Positions 1 to 13,300 of a DNA stretch of 64,000 nt are shown here, one piece after another. The translations under genes were made by a program, and so were the position numbers. The notes under the pieces are model-generated. The model had not been told where the DNA came from. It did not search any database and was given only the letters and a program-made list of their open reading frames with translations. Each line of letters starts with the position of its first letter. The stretch's first letter is position 1. The DNA is taken from positions 12,603,344-12,667,343 of the forward strand of contig JABAKD010000019.1 in assembly GCA_012845835.1 (NCBI GenBank), written 5' to 3'. This stretch comes from Undaria pinnatifida (taxonomy: Eukaryota > Sar > Phaeophyceae > Laminariales > Alariaceae).

Positions 1-479
1 TGTATTGCAAGCCCTTCTGCACGTACGTACACACATAGGTGCGAGCCGACTTTTTCTGTTCGCCGCCGCGAGTGAGCCTACTTTCGTTTTTCTCTTGATG
101 TTTGCTGTCGCCGAAAAACAGGCTTTTGACGCCGCACACATGAGGACGGGCAGGCTTTCCATTTGGGCCCCGCGAGTAGCTTACCATCATGCGTGGCTTC
201 ATTTTTTTGTGTTGGCGAAAAAGAATACTGCGCTGTACTTATGTGCCAACTTTGGTGTGTCCCTTGCGTTTTGCTGTTGGCAATAAATGTTGAACGAGTG
301 TGTGCCCTGTGTACCCAGTACCATAGGCCGTTGGGGGGGTTGGTGCTAGTACTACTCCAAAAACAGCGCCCCACACTAATTCTAAGTACGTTTCCCCCTC
401 AAAAAATGTGTGGAAGTTATGCAGGGGTTTCCGAAAAACCGTACAACCTTTCCGGGATTGTTTTTATGCGGGGGTTTTC

Positions 480-690
480 ACGATTCGTGACCCGGCCCGC
501 GGGTCGCGTCAGGAGGATTTCAATGTCTCGCGGATCGAGTCGGGTTTGGTTACGTGGTGTACGAAATCTCACGGGTTGGGTCGGGTCGGGCCGGGTAGGG
601 CAGGGCCTGGAGGCTTTCAATTGTCACGGGTCGGGTCGGATCGGGTCGGGTCGGTCTGGCCCAATGAGACGTAGCCCGACCCGTAAAGAA
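480..690. repeat. GGGTCGGGTC dispersed repeat, copy 1
   Basis: Mixtures of GGGTC, GGGCC and CCCGA words with interspersed CTCACGGGT and TTTTCA/TTTCAA. Further copies lie at 3490-3680, 4425-4560, 5375-5530, 30890-31010 and 48160-48375. A shared border reads CCGCGGGTCGGGTCATGACC followed by CGTGAAA. Confidence 0.65.
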
Positions 691-1380
691 TCATGTTTTT
701 TTTTTGCGTCTTTTGTGTTTCCCATGCGTGTGTGGTGTGGTAGCTTCCCAGTTCCTCGAGTAAAAATATTGCCTTGTCTGTCTGACCCTCCCCAGTTCTG
801 ATGCCCAGGACCTTTGTACGCAGTTGTTTTTCCGCGACCCCTATAGCTAGTAGAGCGCTGGCGGGGTCAAGCGGACGGGCGCTACCCTAACCGCGTGTGT
901 ATGGCATGAATGGGGGTTCGTGGGCGGCTTGTTGTGGCCGTTACGGGGAAACGTAACTGAACAAGGGTCTGTAGGCGGCTTGTTCGTGGATGGACGGGAC
1001 CCCCACGTTCCGTGGACATTGTAGAAGGTGACCGATAGGCCGACCTTGCGCGCGCCTTTAGGAAGCGTCGAGCATCCCCCAAAAGCGTGCGGATTACCCC
1101 CCGTTCTGCAAGCTAGGCGTGTGTTTTTTTCTGCTTTCGAAGATGTACTTCCTAAGGCTCTGCCGTTTGCGGTTTGCCGATGCTCTGTGGATTTGGCGTC
1201 ATAGCTGGTTTTGTAGAAGGAGCTCAGATGGTGAGCCCTTTGCCCACCTTGGGGCCCATCTTCTAGGTCGGCGGCGCTGGCGGATCCCTTCCACCCGTAT
1301 TAGTGATTATGTAGGGGGCACGCAGCTGATCGAGGGTCGCGGCTGGCGGCCTGTCGTGATGTTCGCGGGACACCCAGCAA
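690..1380. other. Unassigned sequence left of the 7TM-RGS gene
   Basis: Mixed-composition DNA. GGCGGCTTGTT occurs twice (924, 974). Open frames are short and none has a convincing start, splice context or family resemblance. The same holds for 1-480. Confidence 0.5.
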
Positions 1381-1382
1381 GA

Positions 1383-1560
1383 CCCCGGGGCCAGCATCGC
1401 TGTTCACCCGTAAACGCGCGGCTGTGGTGTTCATGGTAGCTTGCAGCACGAGCCAGGTTCGGGGCCAGCATCGCCTACACCCGTACACCCGCGCTTTTGT
1501 GGTACTTTTGGTGGTGCACGCATCTCAACGCCGGGACCAGCATCCCGTTACGCCAGTCAC
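1383..1560. repeat. Tandem repeat, ~74-bp unit, about 2.4 copies
   Basis: GGGGCCAGCATCGCTGTTCA, GGGGCCAGCATCGCCTACAC and GGGACCAGCATCCCGTTACG begin successive units. Confidence 0.6.
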
Positions 1561-2775
1561 GCCGCAAAGATATATATCCCAGAGGAGGGAGGCCCCTCGA
1601 CCCCACGTATTCCTGTCAGAATGTATGTACGAGGAAATGTGTCAAGAGCATATGTCAAGCAAGGGGAGGGGGGGACGCTGTCAAGGGTGGAAGGCCGAGT
1701 GCTCCACACTAAAATTCAGTAGTTTGGTGTCGTTCACGGCAAGTTTGCCGTCTGTGGCGGGATGAGAGTGCTGCGCCCTGGTATGTGTCCGAGTAGCGAC
1801 CGGGTGCTGATGCACTCCGACTTTATTTTTTGGGGGGTCGCCGCTGTCGTCGTGTTGTTCCCTTCCTCCCTTTGTTTTTTTTTTCTCTTTGCCTGTACAG
1901 GCCTTAACCGTTTTTTGAAGTGCAAAAGTTTTCCAGCAGTAAATTCCAAGTAGAGCATGTTCCTGAACACGTTGGTGCGGCAGTTCTTCCTGAAACGCTT
2001 GTTGTGTGGCCTATCTATCTGTTTTGTGGTGTGTCTGGTAAGAGTAGCAGTGGCGTCAGAGTTTGTCTTTTTTGGTGCCGTCAAAGATGTTTAATTTTCC
2101 CGTACGGTAGTCTCTAGAGTTCGTAACTGTACGGTGAGTAAAAATACGTAAGGCGGTGGCGGTGGGCGGTATCCAGGCATAGTGCGCCTAGCTAGGCTTA
2201 TGAAGCAGAGCACGCGCCCCTTGCCCTCACCCGCTTGGAAGGGGGTGCGTGGTCAATGTTCAAAAGACTTGAAACAAGCAACAAGCGAGTACCCCCTCCA
2301 TCCCCACCCCGCCATCCCATCCCCCGCCCGCACCGCAGGTTCTCCACCGTGTGTCGGTAGGGTGTATTCTGGAGATAATGATTTGCTGTAAGGCGGGAAG
2401 GGCATTATTTGCGTCGCCTGTGATACTATGCAGCTGAATTGACGAACGTTTTGCCTCGAGCCAAGAGCCTTGCTAAAGCAGGAGTTGCACCTTGGAGGCT
2501 GGGCGTTTCTCTCCGACCGCCCCCCCTCCAACGGAGGAGTTGTTGCACCTTTGAAGGCGTAATCGTGTATCACCCACGCAGGGGATCCTACACGGAGGAA
2601 CTGGGAGGGGAACGAAACCCAACATGTTGGGATCTTTCTGTGAGTTGTACTTTTAATTATTTTATTCGTTGTTCGCCCTCAAAGGAGGACGGGAGCTACA
2701 GCAGTAGACCCGATGCTATTGGAGCTTGGGTGAATACTAATATTACTATTTTTATAACATTACTCTGAAAAACAC
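1560..2775. other. Unassigned sequence
   Basis: No gene, RNA or multi-copy repeat recognised. Several overlapping frames of 60-115 codons on both strands look like chance. Confidence 0.5.
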
Positions 2776-3489
2776 GTCCGCTGCGATGAGTTCGACAAGT
2801 TTAGGGTTTATACTCATCTTTGCAAGCTGCGCAGTGACGCACCGGCCGTTCGTTTTTTATTCGTTGGGCACCTAATTGTTTAGCCCACGAGATTGTGGAT
2901 TGCTGTATGTATCAGGCTTTCTTGGCTGACAACCTTTCGGTTGGTCGATTGCTGCGTTTCTCGTCTCGTTCATTCTCTCATGACGGGACCGGTGTACGTA
3001 GTGTACTCACGACCAAGATTATACTCCCGCTGGTATATATATGTGTGTGCGCACAAAAGTCCTACACAGACTGCAGTAAATGGCAAAGGCAAAAATGAAG
3101 GGATGAGCGGAACGATGAAGTGTTGTTGTCGCTGTCATCGACGGAAACACACGAGGGGTATCGCAGGTACGATGTCGCACGCACAGAAGGGCCTGAACTG
3201 CCAGGCAAAACGTAGCAATAGTGTGAGGTGCTGTAGGTGATGCCGCAGCAACCAGAATATATACATTGCATGCTTCGAACTATGTATTTGTCTATGCCCA
3301 GTCCCGCCGCCCCCACCCCCTCCTTGCCTACGCCACTTTGCTTGCGCCACGGGGAAACACTCCTGGCGACCCGCAGAAGCAAACAAAACCCGATAAAACG
3401 AAAAAAACGAATGAGTGCAGTCTTGTCTTCTTCTCTGTGAGACCGATCCAAGCCGAAAACAAAACAGGAGTTGTATCGAATCAGGGCGT

Positions 3490-3690
3490 CTCAAGGGGTC
3501 ACGTCGAGTCAGGGTAACCCGTCCCGACCCGCGAGATTTTATAGACTTCCTTACCCGACCGAACCGACCCGTCCCGTGATCTTACGAACGCTTTCTGACC
3601 CGACCCCGCTCGACCCGCGAGATCTTGATAACCTCCTGACATGAGTCGCGGGTCGGGTCATGACCCGTGAAAAAAAACTGCGGTTATTTT
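3490..3690. repeat. GGGTCGGGTC dispersed repeat, copy 2
   Basis: GACCCGACCCCGCTCGACCC, CTCCTGACATGAGTCGCGG, GTCGGGTCATGACCCGTGAA. Confidence 0.65.
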
Positions 3691-3959
3691 TCAAGAAATG
3701 TTGACCCTTTTTTACTACCGAAAAAAAAATTTCCCACACGAATTTCAAGTATTTTGATCCCCAAACCGCGGGGTGCCGTGCTTCGACCCTTGGCGTTGAC
3801 CTCGCCCTTCAGCGGACGCTTCACGGACAAACAGAAAGACTGACAGACGGCCAATCCAAGACGACGAGAGAGTCGTTCATGTTCATGTCTTCGCTATTGA
3901 AAAAAAAGCCTCCACAATAAGCAGGAGTATTATTGATCGAACCCCCGCCCATTTTGACG

Positions 3960-4125
3960 GTTGATTCACGGACAGACAGACAAGGCAGACAGACAGACAG
4001 ACGCCCACCCATACCCTGCCCGAACTGCATTGGACTGGTTGAGTGGCTATCACACTACAGACAGACAGACAGGCGCCCACCCGGCCCTAGCTGCATTGGA
4101 CTGGTTGATTGAATGGCTATCATAA
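3960..4125. repeat. GACA microsatellite with a ~77-bp tandem duplication
   Basis: CAGACAGACAGACGCCCACC and TGCATTGGACTGGTTGA each occur twice in the same order. Confidence 0.7.
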
Positions 4126-4424
4126 TACGGCGTATGGAAAAAAATAACGCCCCACTTTCGAACCCCACGACCTCACGGAAAACGCGGCGAGATGCGCGAG
4201 CGAGTTCGCCGAAAAGTCTATACCCCTTTGTTTAGACCAACTGAAAGAAAAAAAGGAAATACACACTATTTCCAAGTAACTGTGTTCCGAAAAACGCAGG
4301 TGTGATGCAGCTCTTAGCGGTTAACAACTAGTATAGCCAAAACCAAACCGGGAGCAAAAAACGAATAACACGCGTCTTAAAAACCTGGTAAAAAACCCAC
4401 CCATAATGCTCGTTTTCCCAACTT

Positions 4425-4560
4425 GTTTTCACGGGTCGGATCTCTTCTCGCGGGTCGGATCGGGCCAGGGTGCGACCCGACCCGGCCCGATCGCGCGAAA
4501 TTTGAAAACCTCCTGATCCGACCCGCGGGCCGGGTCATGACTCGTGGAAAGCATTTGGTT
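4425..4560. repeat. GGGTCGGGTC dispersed repeat, copy 3
   Basis: TTTTCACGGGTCGGATC at the left and CGCGGGCCGGGTCATGACTC with GTGGAAA at the right. Confidence 0.6.
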
Positions 4561-4681
4561 TATCGGATAAGAACTTTCCACCTCCACCCCACCCCCCTAC
4601 TCGCATCCTCGAGAATCCGCAGGTTCCTACCCGGGACCACCGGCGCAGGTTCCGTCGAGAGTCCGCAGGTTTCCACACGGG

Positions 4682-4819
4682 GCCACCGGCGCAACGGACC
4701 GAGATAAAACTCCGTGCGCGCAATACAAAAAAACAAATAGGCGATTCGACAACCGGCGCAACGGACCGGGATAAACTCCGTGCGCGCAATACAAAAAAAC
4801 AAATAGGCGATTCGACATC
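4682..4819. repeat. 68-bp tandem duplication
   Basis: CACCGGCGCAACGGACCGAG through AAATAGGCGATTCGACA occurs twice with two small differences. It seems recent. Confidence 0.8.
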
Positions 4820-5374
4820 CTGTTATATCGGTCAAGTGTCGCTCGTATGATACGATACACAATACAGCAACAACAGGGGGGGGGGGGGGGCTGTCGCGGC
4901 AGAGAAACCTTCTCTTCTCAGCCCTCCTGTCGTTTGTGTGTCTGCGCTTGAAAAATAACACGAAAAAAAGCCGAAACATTGGCAGATCACCAAAAAAAAA
5001 AAAAACGCGCTGTTGTCGCTGCTCTCTCCTCTCCGTTTACTCTAGAAAACCCCAAAAGGACACCAAAAGTCGGCGGTAAATATTATTCGCAGGGACCAAG
5101 CAAATGACTCAGTGCCAACACAAAACGAAAAAAAAGTCCGACGATCACCGGTCTTCTTTTTTGCAGGCCACCTGCTCTACGAAAGACAAGCACGCGCCAC
5201 CAGATATACCAGACTACCTACCCCTCGCAGAAGGAAATCCAGGGGGGGAGCCCTTCAAAGCCCACTGCAAACATAAAAAACAAACCATACAAACAACTAA
5301 AAAAGCAAAACCAACTACGATGATCGAAAAGCTTCTGTGTGAAATCAAGCAGGGCTTTGCACGGGGCATGACCC

Positions 5375-5530
5375 CCACCCGTGGACCGGGTCGGGATTTT
5401 TTTTTTAATTACCACGGGTCGAGCCGGGTCGGGTCAGGAGAAGGTCTCACGGGGCGGGACGGGCCGGGAGGTTTTCCAATCTCACACGAGTTAGGTCAGG
5501 TCGGGCGGCCCCGACCCGATCCATGAAATT
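5375..5530. repeat. GGGTCGGGTC dispersed repeat, copy 4
   Basis: GTGGACCGGGTCGGGATTTT, CACGGGTCGAGCCGGGTCGG, GGTCGGGCGGCCCCGACCCG. Confidence 0.55.
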
Positions 5531-5750
5531 CTTGGAAACAATCAGTACCTGGCTACGTTCGAAAGTTCGTCAATTCCGTCCTTCGTTTCTACCTGCACCG
5601 CGACTCTGGATACCATCACCAACCAAAACATTGGGGGAAATAGTGTCGTGTGAAGAGACCGCAGTGAAGGAGACATGCTCTCGGTCTTGCACCAAAGCCC
5701 GACTTCAGGATCCGCGAGAGAGGCGAGGTCGATGGAAGATTTCCAACTTT

Positions 5751-6312
5751 ACCCCCCCCCACCCCTCTCTCCGTTTCGCAAACCTATTTACGCGTCACCT
5801 TTCATTCGTCCGGCGTTTCTGCCAGCGCGACAACGCAAAAAAAATAGTACCGCTTACCAGTACCGCGCAAGGATTACAGCAACAGGAGGTCAACCACGTA
5901 TTACCACTTACCGCGCCAATAAAAATAGCAACAGGTGGTCGACCACCACCCCCTCTCTCCGGTCCACAACCCGTTCACGCGTCGCCAGTCATTCGCCCAG
6001 CGCTTCTGCCGGCGCGACAACCCAAACAATTAGCTACCACTTACCTACCGCGCAAGGAGTACAGCAACAGGAGGTCAACATATTATCACCTACCGCGCAA
6101 AGAAAAATAACAAGAAGTGGTCGACCACCACCCCCTCTCTATGGTCCGCAACCCGTTTAAGCGCCGCCTTTCCTTTGCTCGGCGTTTCTGCCGGCGCGAC
6201 AAACCCAAACCATTAAATTACCAGTTCCCGGTACCGCGCAAGGAATACAACAGCAGGAAGTCAATTTATGACCACCTGCCGCACCAAGAAATATAACAAC
6301 TAGCGGTCGACA
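5751..6312. repeat. Tandem array, ~187-bp unit, 3 copies
   Basis: Unit: CCACCCCCTCTCTCCGGTCC, TTCTGCCGGCGCGACAAC, TACCGCGCAAGGAGTACAGC, AACAGGAGGTCAAC, GTGGTCGACCACCACC. Confidence 0.75.
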
Positions 6313-6319
6313 AGAAAAA

Positions 6320-6650
6320 CAAACCGATACATTTTTTTGGCACTTTGTGTTCCGTTGTTGGCCTCTCGTCCGGAACAAAAAAACAAACCATTGACAAGGA
6401 GGGGTACACCACAAATAAACACCGAAAAACTCCCACAAAAAAAAACAGCCATGCATCGGACCGCTAGAAAAGCAGCCAGCTCCTCCCACTCCCTCGCCTC
6501 TCCACGTCCCCGTCCTCCTATTCCACACGCGAAAAAACGAGCAAAAACACACACAACAGCACACCACCTTCCCTACCGCGCTACGCCTACTCCAAAGTCT
6601 GGAAACCCCAGCGCCCCTTCCCCCGCATTTTCATACACAAAAAAAGCAAC
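6320..6650. other. A/C-rich sequence downstream of the 7TM-RGS gene
   Basis: Rich in AAAAAAC and CCACACC words. Probably 3' intergenic; no polyadenylation site can be fixed. Confidence 0.45.
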
Positions 6651-6654
6651 GCAA

Positions 6655-6960
6655 TAAAAAATGACATCAAACACCACCTACCCTCCCCGAAAAAGGCAAG
6701 CCGACAAAAAGTGACACCGGAACACAACCCACCCTCTTTGCCGCGATTCTCGCTTTGGGATTGGGCAACGTTAGCGCTGCTGCTGTAGCCCCCCCCCCCC
6801 CCCCAATTTCACTCACTAAATAAGCAAAGCAACCAAAAGCACCACCCAACCCCCCAAAAATAAGCCAAGCGATAAAAAAAGCAACACAGAACACAACCAC
6901 CCACCCACCCTAACGCTACGCTTCTTGCAACCGCGGGCCTTGAGGTTGCGCAACGTCAGC
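6655..6960 (-). repeat. Tandem duplication of the end of the 7TM-RGS terminal exon and 3' flank
   Basis: Minus-strand sequence from about 6800 to 6655 repeats the block 6960-6800, which holds the last codons, the stop and the first 3' flanking bases. Shared landmarks are AGCGCTRACGTTGC, CAAGG/CAAAGCG, GGGTGGGT and TTGTGTTC. The second copy has no role that I can see. Confidence 0.6.
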
Positions 6961-7363
6961 GCTATTGCCGCTGTGGCTGTGCAACGCCTGCCCTTGGGGT
7001 TGCGCAATGCCAACACCGCTGCTGTGGCTGCGCGTCTCCTCTTCGGCTTGAGAGTGAGCAACATCAAAACCGCCGCTGCTGATCTTCACCGCCCGACGTT
7101 GGGGTCGAAAAACGTCAGCGCTGTCGCTGCTGCTGTTGCTTCTGCTGAGTGTCCCGCCGTCGAACCTTCGTCCGTCCCCCGCATTAAACAAGCCGATGCT
7201 GCTGCTGCTGCCGCCGCTGCCGCTCCTGCGATGCCAACGGAGTCGAGAGGAAGGTGTCCCCTTCTGCTCCTCGATTGCAAAATCGTCCGTTTCTGTGAAT
7301 CTCTGGATAAGGTTAGTCTCCAGCACCCGACGAATTTCTTTGTAAGCTTGCGCGAACACGGTC
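6916..7363 (-). CDS. 7TM-RGS gene, terminal exon: end of RGS box and C-terminal tail
   Basis: 448 nt, phase 2 in, ending in TAG at 6918-6916. It opens with VFAQAYKEIRRVLETNLIQR and F, the last two RGS helices (pattern F..A...I...~~~~...RF). The tail is low-complexity: Ser/Gly/Arg-rich, then two near-repeats of VGIAQPQG / DVAQPQG. The acceptor is AACTAAAAG. A duplicate of the 3' end of this exon and the bases after it lies at 6655-6800. Confidence 0.85.
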
Positions 7364-10300
7364 CTTTTAGTTATTTCGGAGACAAGAAAAAAATAGCAAG
7401 CGGGGGCGGGGCGGGGCGGGGCGGGGTGGGGGGGGGGGGGGGGGGGTATTCATTTTCCCGCATAGCTTTTGTCTGTCAGACCATAGACCCTTGCATCCCT
7501 GCATCATTGTCGTAACAGAGCACGCCGGGTGTTTTACCGACCACGAAGACGTCAGGTACACCACGCGCGAAGCGCCGCGAGGTGTTCGGCGAGTCGCACG
7601 AAGCGCGAGTTGCGTCCTTCCACACGTCCGACAGACCACCAAAACGCCCAATTGACGACCTATTAACAGATCGTTCAGGGAGGATCTGTGGGGTCTAACT
7701 GATGCTACTGGAGGTGGGAGGAGTCGTACGATCTGCACGATCTAATAACACGTGTTTATTTGGGTAGGATCTGTACTCTGCATATGGCCCGTGCTACGAT
7801 GGAGGTAATATATTAGCTTTCGTGTGAAATTTTAGTGGACTCCTCGACCCCAAATCGTCAGAAATAGACAATTTTCATTTTTGCATTGTTCTCGTTGTGT
7901 ATATCTAGGCCATGCGATTTTTTATCCGGTACGGAGCAGTTTTTTTGTTTTCTCCTCCTCCTCCCAAAATCAGTTTTTGGTGGAAGTTTTTTTTCGTTTC
8001 AGCTCCCAAATCGAGGAAACCTCAGGAAAAGAAAAACAGCGGTGCGCCTCTATCGTCATTATACGGATCCTGCACAGCATCTCATAACGGCACATACAAG
8101 GTCTGTATGATCTATATGATCTATGTGATCTGTATGATTCATATGATCTAAGTAGATCGTCATCTGTCCGAGGTGCACATCCGTCTAAAAACACTTGTGA
8201 GGCGGGCACCCTGTGTGCAATTTCTTGCATATGAAACGACAGCTTCGAGCAATGGGCGGGGGGGAGGGGGGGGGGGGGAAGGGGGGCGGGTGTACTCATT
8301 TTACAAAAAAATATTTTAAGGACGTCAGCCGTGAGTTCGACGAATTTCATTCAGGTCAATACTCATCTTTGCAAGCTGCGATGTTGGTACTTGTAATATA
8401 CTGTACGGGTAGTTTTTCTATTGGGAGGGGTCCTATTTTTTGTTCACTGTAATGGCTAGTGTTGGTATTTTTACTTTGGGCGGGGAATTTTGAGTTGCAT
8501 CTAACATCATATGTTGCTTTGCCTCAGCCGCTTGACCGCTATTCCGCATCCCTTCGAAGACGGAGCACCGTTCCTACTCCTTATACAGACACCCCCAACA
8601 GATAGGCGCTCACTGCAACCTGTGAGGCGGACGCCCCCAACAGCTAGGCGCTCACTGCAACCTGTGAGGCGGACGCGGCACCCTGTCTGCGCGTAATTTC
8701 TGGCATATGAGATGATAGGTTCAAACAATGGAAGGGGAAGGGGAAGGGGGGGGCGGGGCGTACTCATTTGCTGCTTTGCCTTATGAGCCATTCGACAGCT
8801 GACCACACATCCCTTTCGAGACGGAGCACCGTTTCTACTCCTGACAGAGACACCTCCAACATTTGGGCCCCGCGCCCGCTATATTTCTTTTCATACATTA
8901 CCAGGTACATAAAAAAAAAAGGAATGCTTGTCTTATCTCCGTCCTGTTTGGCCGCATCTCTCTCCTAGGATAACGATTCTTTTTTTCTCGCTGCTATCTA
9001 ATGTATGTGCCAAACTTCTCCATGCCACATCTGTCTAACTTCTTCACATAACTCTCCAACACCTTCCATGGTGTTTTCTTGGTGCGGGTCGCTTATTTCC
9101 AAATAGTAAAAAGGCTTGGCGCAATCGCGCACCTTGTCGGCAATTTCCACGACAGTTGTCTACTTTCCGCGAGTTTTTTTTTCAAGAGAGCTCACCGTTT
9201 CTGCTCCTCGTCCAGCAGATCGAAGCTTTGAGCGTCGGAGCGGTTCAGCTCCAGGATCTGCTTCTTGTCGGCCCAGCTGCGTCCACAACAACAACAACAA
9301 CAGCACGAACGGATGATTCAAAAAATATATATTAACGGGGCGTGTTTCAGCCTTTCAAAAGGGGCCCCCAACTACTTGGAATTGGTGGCAAGAATTTTTC
9401 CGGTAGGTGTAGGGTTGATCGTGTGGATACCAGGTCCCCTTCCCCCTGGATAGTACCGCCTCATTTACACACGAGCTTTTTCGAGGCCACCGGAGGCACG
9501 AACGGACGATTTAAAAAAGGATAATAATGATAGGGACGGCTTACGCTATACCTACAATGGTGCGCCAGCTAGCGTTGGGCTGCAAAAGCAACTGAGTTAA
9601 ATCGACACACGACGCGTATGAAAATACGTGGAAGTGTGGTGAGCTAATTAAAGCTTTATTTTTCCCCATCCATCCGCTGGAGGATTGAAAAAAATAAATA
9701 AATAAATAAATAAATAAATAACAAGGGCGTTGTTCAACCTTTCAAAAGGGGCACCCAAATTCCTTGGAATTGGTGGCAAGAATTTTTCCGGTAGGTATAG
9801 GGTTGATCGTGTGGATACCAGGTCCCCTTCCCCTATATAGTACCGCCTCATTACACACGAACTTTTTCAAGGCCACCGGGGGTCCCAGACTCCGTTCTGT
9901 GCTGACCCAAGGTACCGACCCACCTCGGTGTGTCCTACACGCCAAAACCACGCAAGAGAGAAAGAGAGCCCGTTCGGGGCGCGACTCCATTGTGGTGCCT
10001 TTTAGAACTGCGTCCGAGTGCTGAGAGGGAAAACTAGTTGGAACTATTAATAGGTATTGTGGGATGTTTTGGCTTTCGAAAGGAATCAAGGTGCTTGGAG
10101 TTGTTGCGGCTGTGGCGTTAACGCATCGCCGTAACAAATCTCTCTCATATACCTGGTAGTATATTACGAGTACCAACAACGCAGCTTGCAAAGATGAGTG
10201 TTGACCTGAAATTCGTCAAACTCACGGCTGACGTCCTTGAAAATAAGTGATAAAATCTCTAGCCTGTGGTCACGAAAGAAGGGCTTCAATAATGATGGGG

Positions 10301-13300
10301 AAATGAAAAAAACGAAAAAAAAAAAAAAAACAGGAAAACAATACGAGTACTATTAATATTAATACTCGTACCTGATATTGTAACGGCATTACACTAAGTA
10401 TAAACAAACGGCGGAAATCGCATAGATAGAGCAAAACGAAACAACAAGGCTCCAGCAATTATGTGGGGGGAAGAAAAACACGAAAACAACACGAGTACTG
10501 CACCTGTTCGTATCACACCAAAGCAAACAAAACGGCGGAAATCTCACAAAAAAATAAAATAAATGAAAATCCGTATGTATGTATGCCGATCAGACGCATA
10601 CGTTGTACGACTTCAAACAAACAGGAAATCGAGGAAATGTATGTGACCCGCGGAATCGACGGTGATGGAATGCCCTTAGCCTATTTTTCCTCATGGACAC
10701 GTGCTGCTATAGAGGTAACGCTTTTTCGGCAGAAACGTTTTCTGAATGACCGGAGCTCGTCAACCCGAAACCGTCGAAAATTTTCTCCATTCGTTTTTTA
10801 ACACTAATTTCTAATGTTTGTTTTTTTTGTTTTTTTTTTCTTCTTTTCTTGCACACTTTCACTTTCCAGCTTCTGGACAAGCCGTGTGTGTATACCCAAG
10901 AGGCCAAAAAAAACGTCTGGAATTTCCATTCGTTTTTGGCAATAACTTTCGTTGTATACCCAGACGCCAAAAAAACCCGCCTGGAATTTCCATTTGTTTT
11001 CAGCGATACCTTTCGTTGTATACCCGGAGGCCAAAACTGCCGGGATTTTCCACTCGTTTTCGACAATAATTTCCCCAAGTATATACCCACGACGAGGCCA
11101 AAAAAAAATCGTCTTGAATTTCCATCCGCTTTCGACAATACCTTTCCGTTGAATACCCACCCAGAGGCCAAAATGATCGGAATTTTCGATTCGTTTTCGG
11201 ACAATAATTTTTTTATGTTATACCCACCCAGAGGCCAAAATCGTCGGCATTTTCGATTCGTTTTCGGAAAGCAATTTTTTCGTTCTATACCCACCCACCC
11301 AGAGGCCAAAAAACGTCGGAATTTTCCATTCGTTTTTGGCAATAGCTTTTCGTTTTGTACCCCCGCCCAGGCCATGGGATAGTCCATTTTTTCTCAAAAT
11401 CAGTATTTCGGGTGACGTATACAGAGCTCCTTAACCCCTTTAGAGCTCCCAAAATCCCCCAATGCTAAGTTCGAGCCCATTTGTGAAAAAGCAAAAAGCT
11501 TTCCAGTAGTGAAAGCGTTACGTCAAGAACCTTGCAGCTAAAATAATAGGCCTGCACCTCTGCCAGAGCATGCGTCCATCATCCACCATCCAACGATGGC
11601 GACAAGACACCTACGACTGCCCCTCCCCCCCCCCCCCCCCTCCCCCCCCCTTCTCCCGCCTCCTCGTGGGGCGCACCTGATGTTGACCTCGTCGACAGAG
11701 CCATCGACGATGAACCTCGCCACGATGGCCGAAAACGCGGCCTTCCGGCTCTGAAACTCAGGGAGGTTATCGGAAAACTGCCCTTTTTCATACCTGTCCC
11801 AAGCATGGTCACAAAAACGACCAGAGTCCGGGAGGAAGCGGAGAAGGGGGAGGGGCGGCGGGCGGCAGAGCGTTACCTCGCGCCGTGCGTCCAATCATAC
11901 ATCGACCATATACATCAGCAACGACGAAAAAAAAACAAGCCAGGGCGGGTCGTCTTCATATGCAGTGGTGTCGGTCCGGCGTTAGTTCGGCATTGTTTAC
12001 GTGGCGGGGTAGCCCGTTTAGTGCGGTAAAAAAATGGCTTGGCATGACCTCGTCAAGGGAACCGCGCTACATCGGGATAGTTGAAGGGTGCCAGGGTGGA
12101 CAAACACGCGCCACGTTTTCTCTGAAGGCTCCTTGCTTGGAGAGCTCTACGAACAATATCTGACCCAAGAAACGGAGTAATCTGGAGAAAATTAAAAATG
12201 CTCCCCGATAACGAATCCCATGTCCTAGTGATCCTCAACCAAACATATTTGCGAAAAAAAAAGGGCCAAGTTCCGGCGATGTGGGGCTAAGGAGCCCCCG
12301 TCATTCGATCCCAAGGCCTAGGGATACAACAAAACGCATTTGAGAAAACAAAAAAGAGAAGTGAAATTCTCACGACTTTGGGCGAAGGAGCCCCCGTTAT
12401 TCGACCCCATGGCGTAGGGGTGCAAACGGAACGCGTTTGAGAAAACAAAAAAGAGAGCGTGAAATTCCGACGACGTTTGGATTGAGGAGACACGTCATTC
12501 GATCCCATGACAACGAGACGTGTTCGAGAAAACAAAATAAGAGAGAGTGAAATTCCGACGACTTTTCCCACTTGGTGATATGTGGAGATGTACATCTTGT
12601 GGGCAATCTGTACGATCTAGTGACTCGTCATTCACCAAAAGGAGAAAGAAAAAAACAGCCCAAAAAGTGATATCTCCATCGTAACACGATTCGGTTTGGG
12701 GTACCACTATAGTGCGGTCGCTGCTGTCATCTGGCAAAAGCACCGCACCAAGGAGGGGGACCCGAGACCGTGCGACTACTCTTGAGCAGTGCTTGATGTA
12801 CCATCAACCGATTTAAGACTGAAAAAATAAAAGGCTAACCTCCCCCCCTACGTCGGACCTCACGACCAAACACCACACCGACCCTCTAACAGCCCACCCG
12901 AAAAAAAACAAGCTAGCCCGCAACGAGACCGTGACGGGACCGCCTCCTTCCCCCCCCCCCCCCCCCCCTTCCCCTCTCCCCTCCTCCTCTCCCCCCCCCG
13001 CCCCCCCGCACCTAGAACCGCCTCAAGGAGCACGACAGACTCCTCAAATAGAGCCCTAAACGCGAAGGCTCGGCAGGCTGCCGGTATGTCTGGAACAGCC
13101 TACCCGAAAAAATGCAAAACCAGAAAAAAATGCCATATTTGTTTTTTGTTGTTACTTTTTCTTCAAGAGTTTCCATCCAATGCCGGGCCATGAATCACCC
13201 CCCCCCCCTCCCCCCCCTGCTCCCCTTCCCCCTTTACGTTCCCCTCACCGAGCAACCTCTTCGAGGAACACCACGGACTCCTCGCAGAGAGCCCTGAAGG

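Noticed and set aside
9000-9160. Protein-like minus-strand stretch (DKVRDCAKPFYYLEISDPHQ)
   Set aside because: Looks coding, but no acceptor gives a frame compatible with the exons at 9276 and 7363, which join perfectly without it. It could be a chance frame or an unused exon.
13200-13220. C run downstream of the first RGS exon as another overgrown 3' tract
   Set aside because: It follows the donor and is ~1.4 kb from the next acceptor, so it does not support the acceptor-linked pattern.
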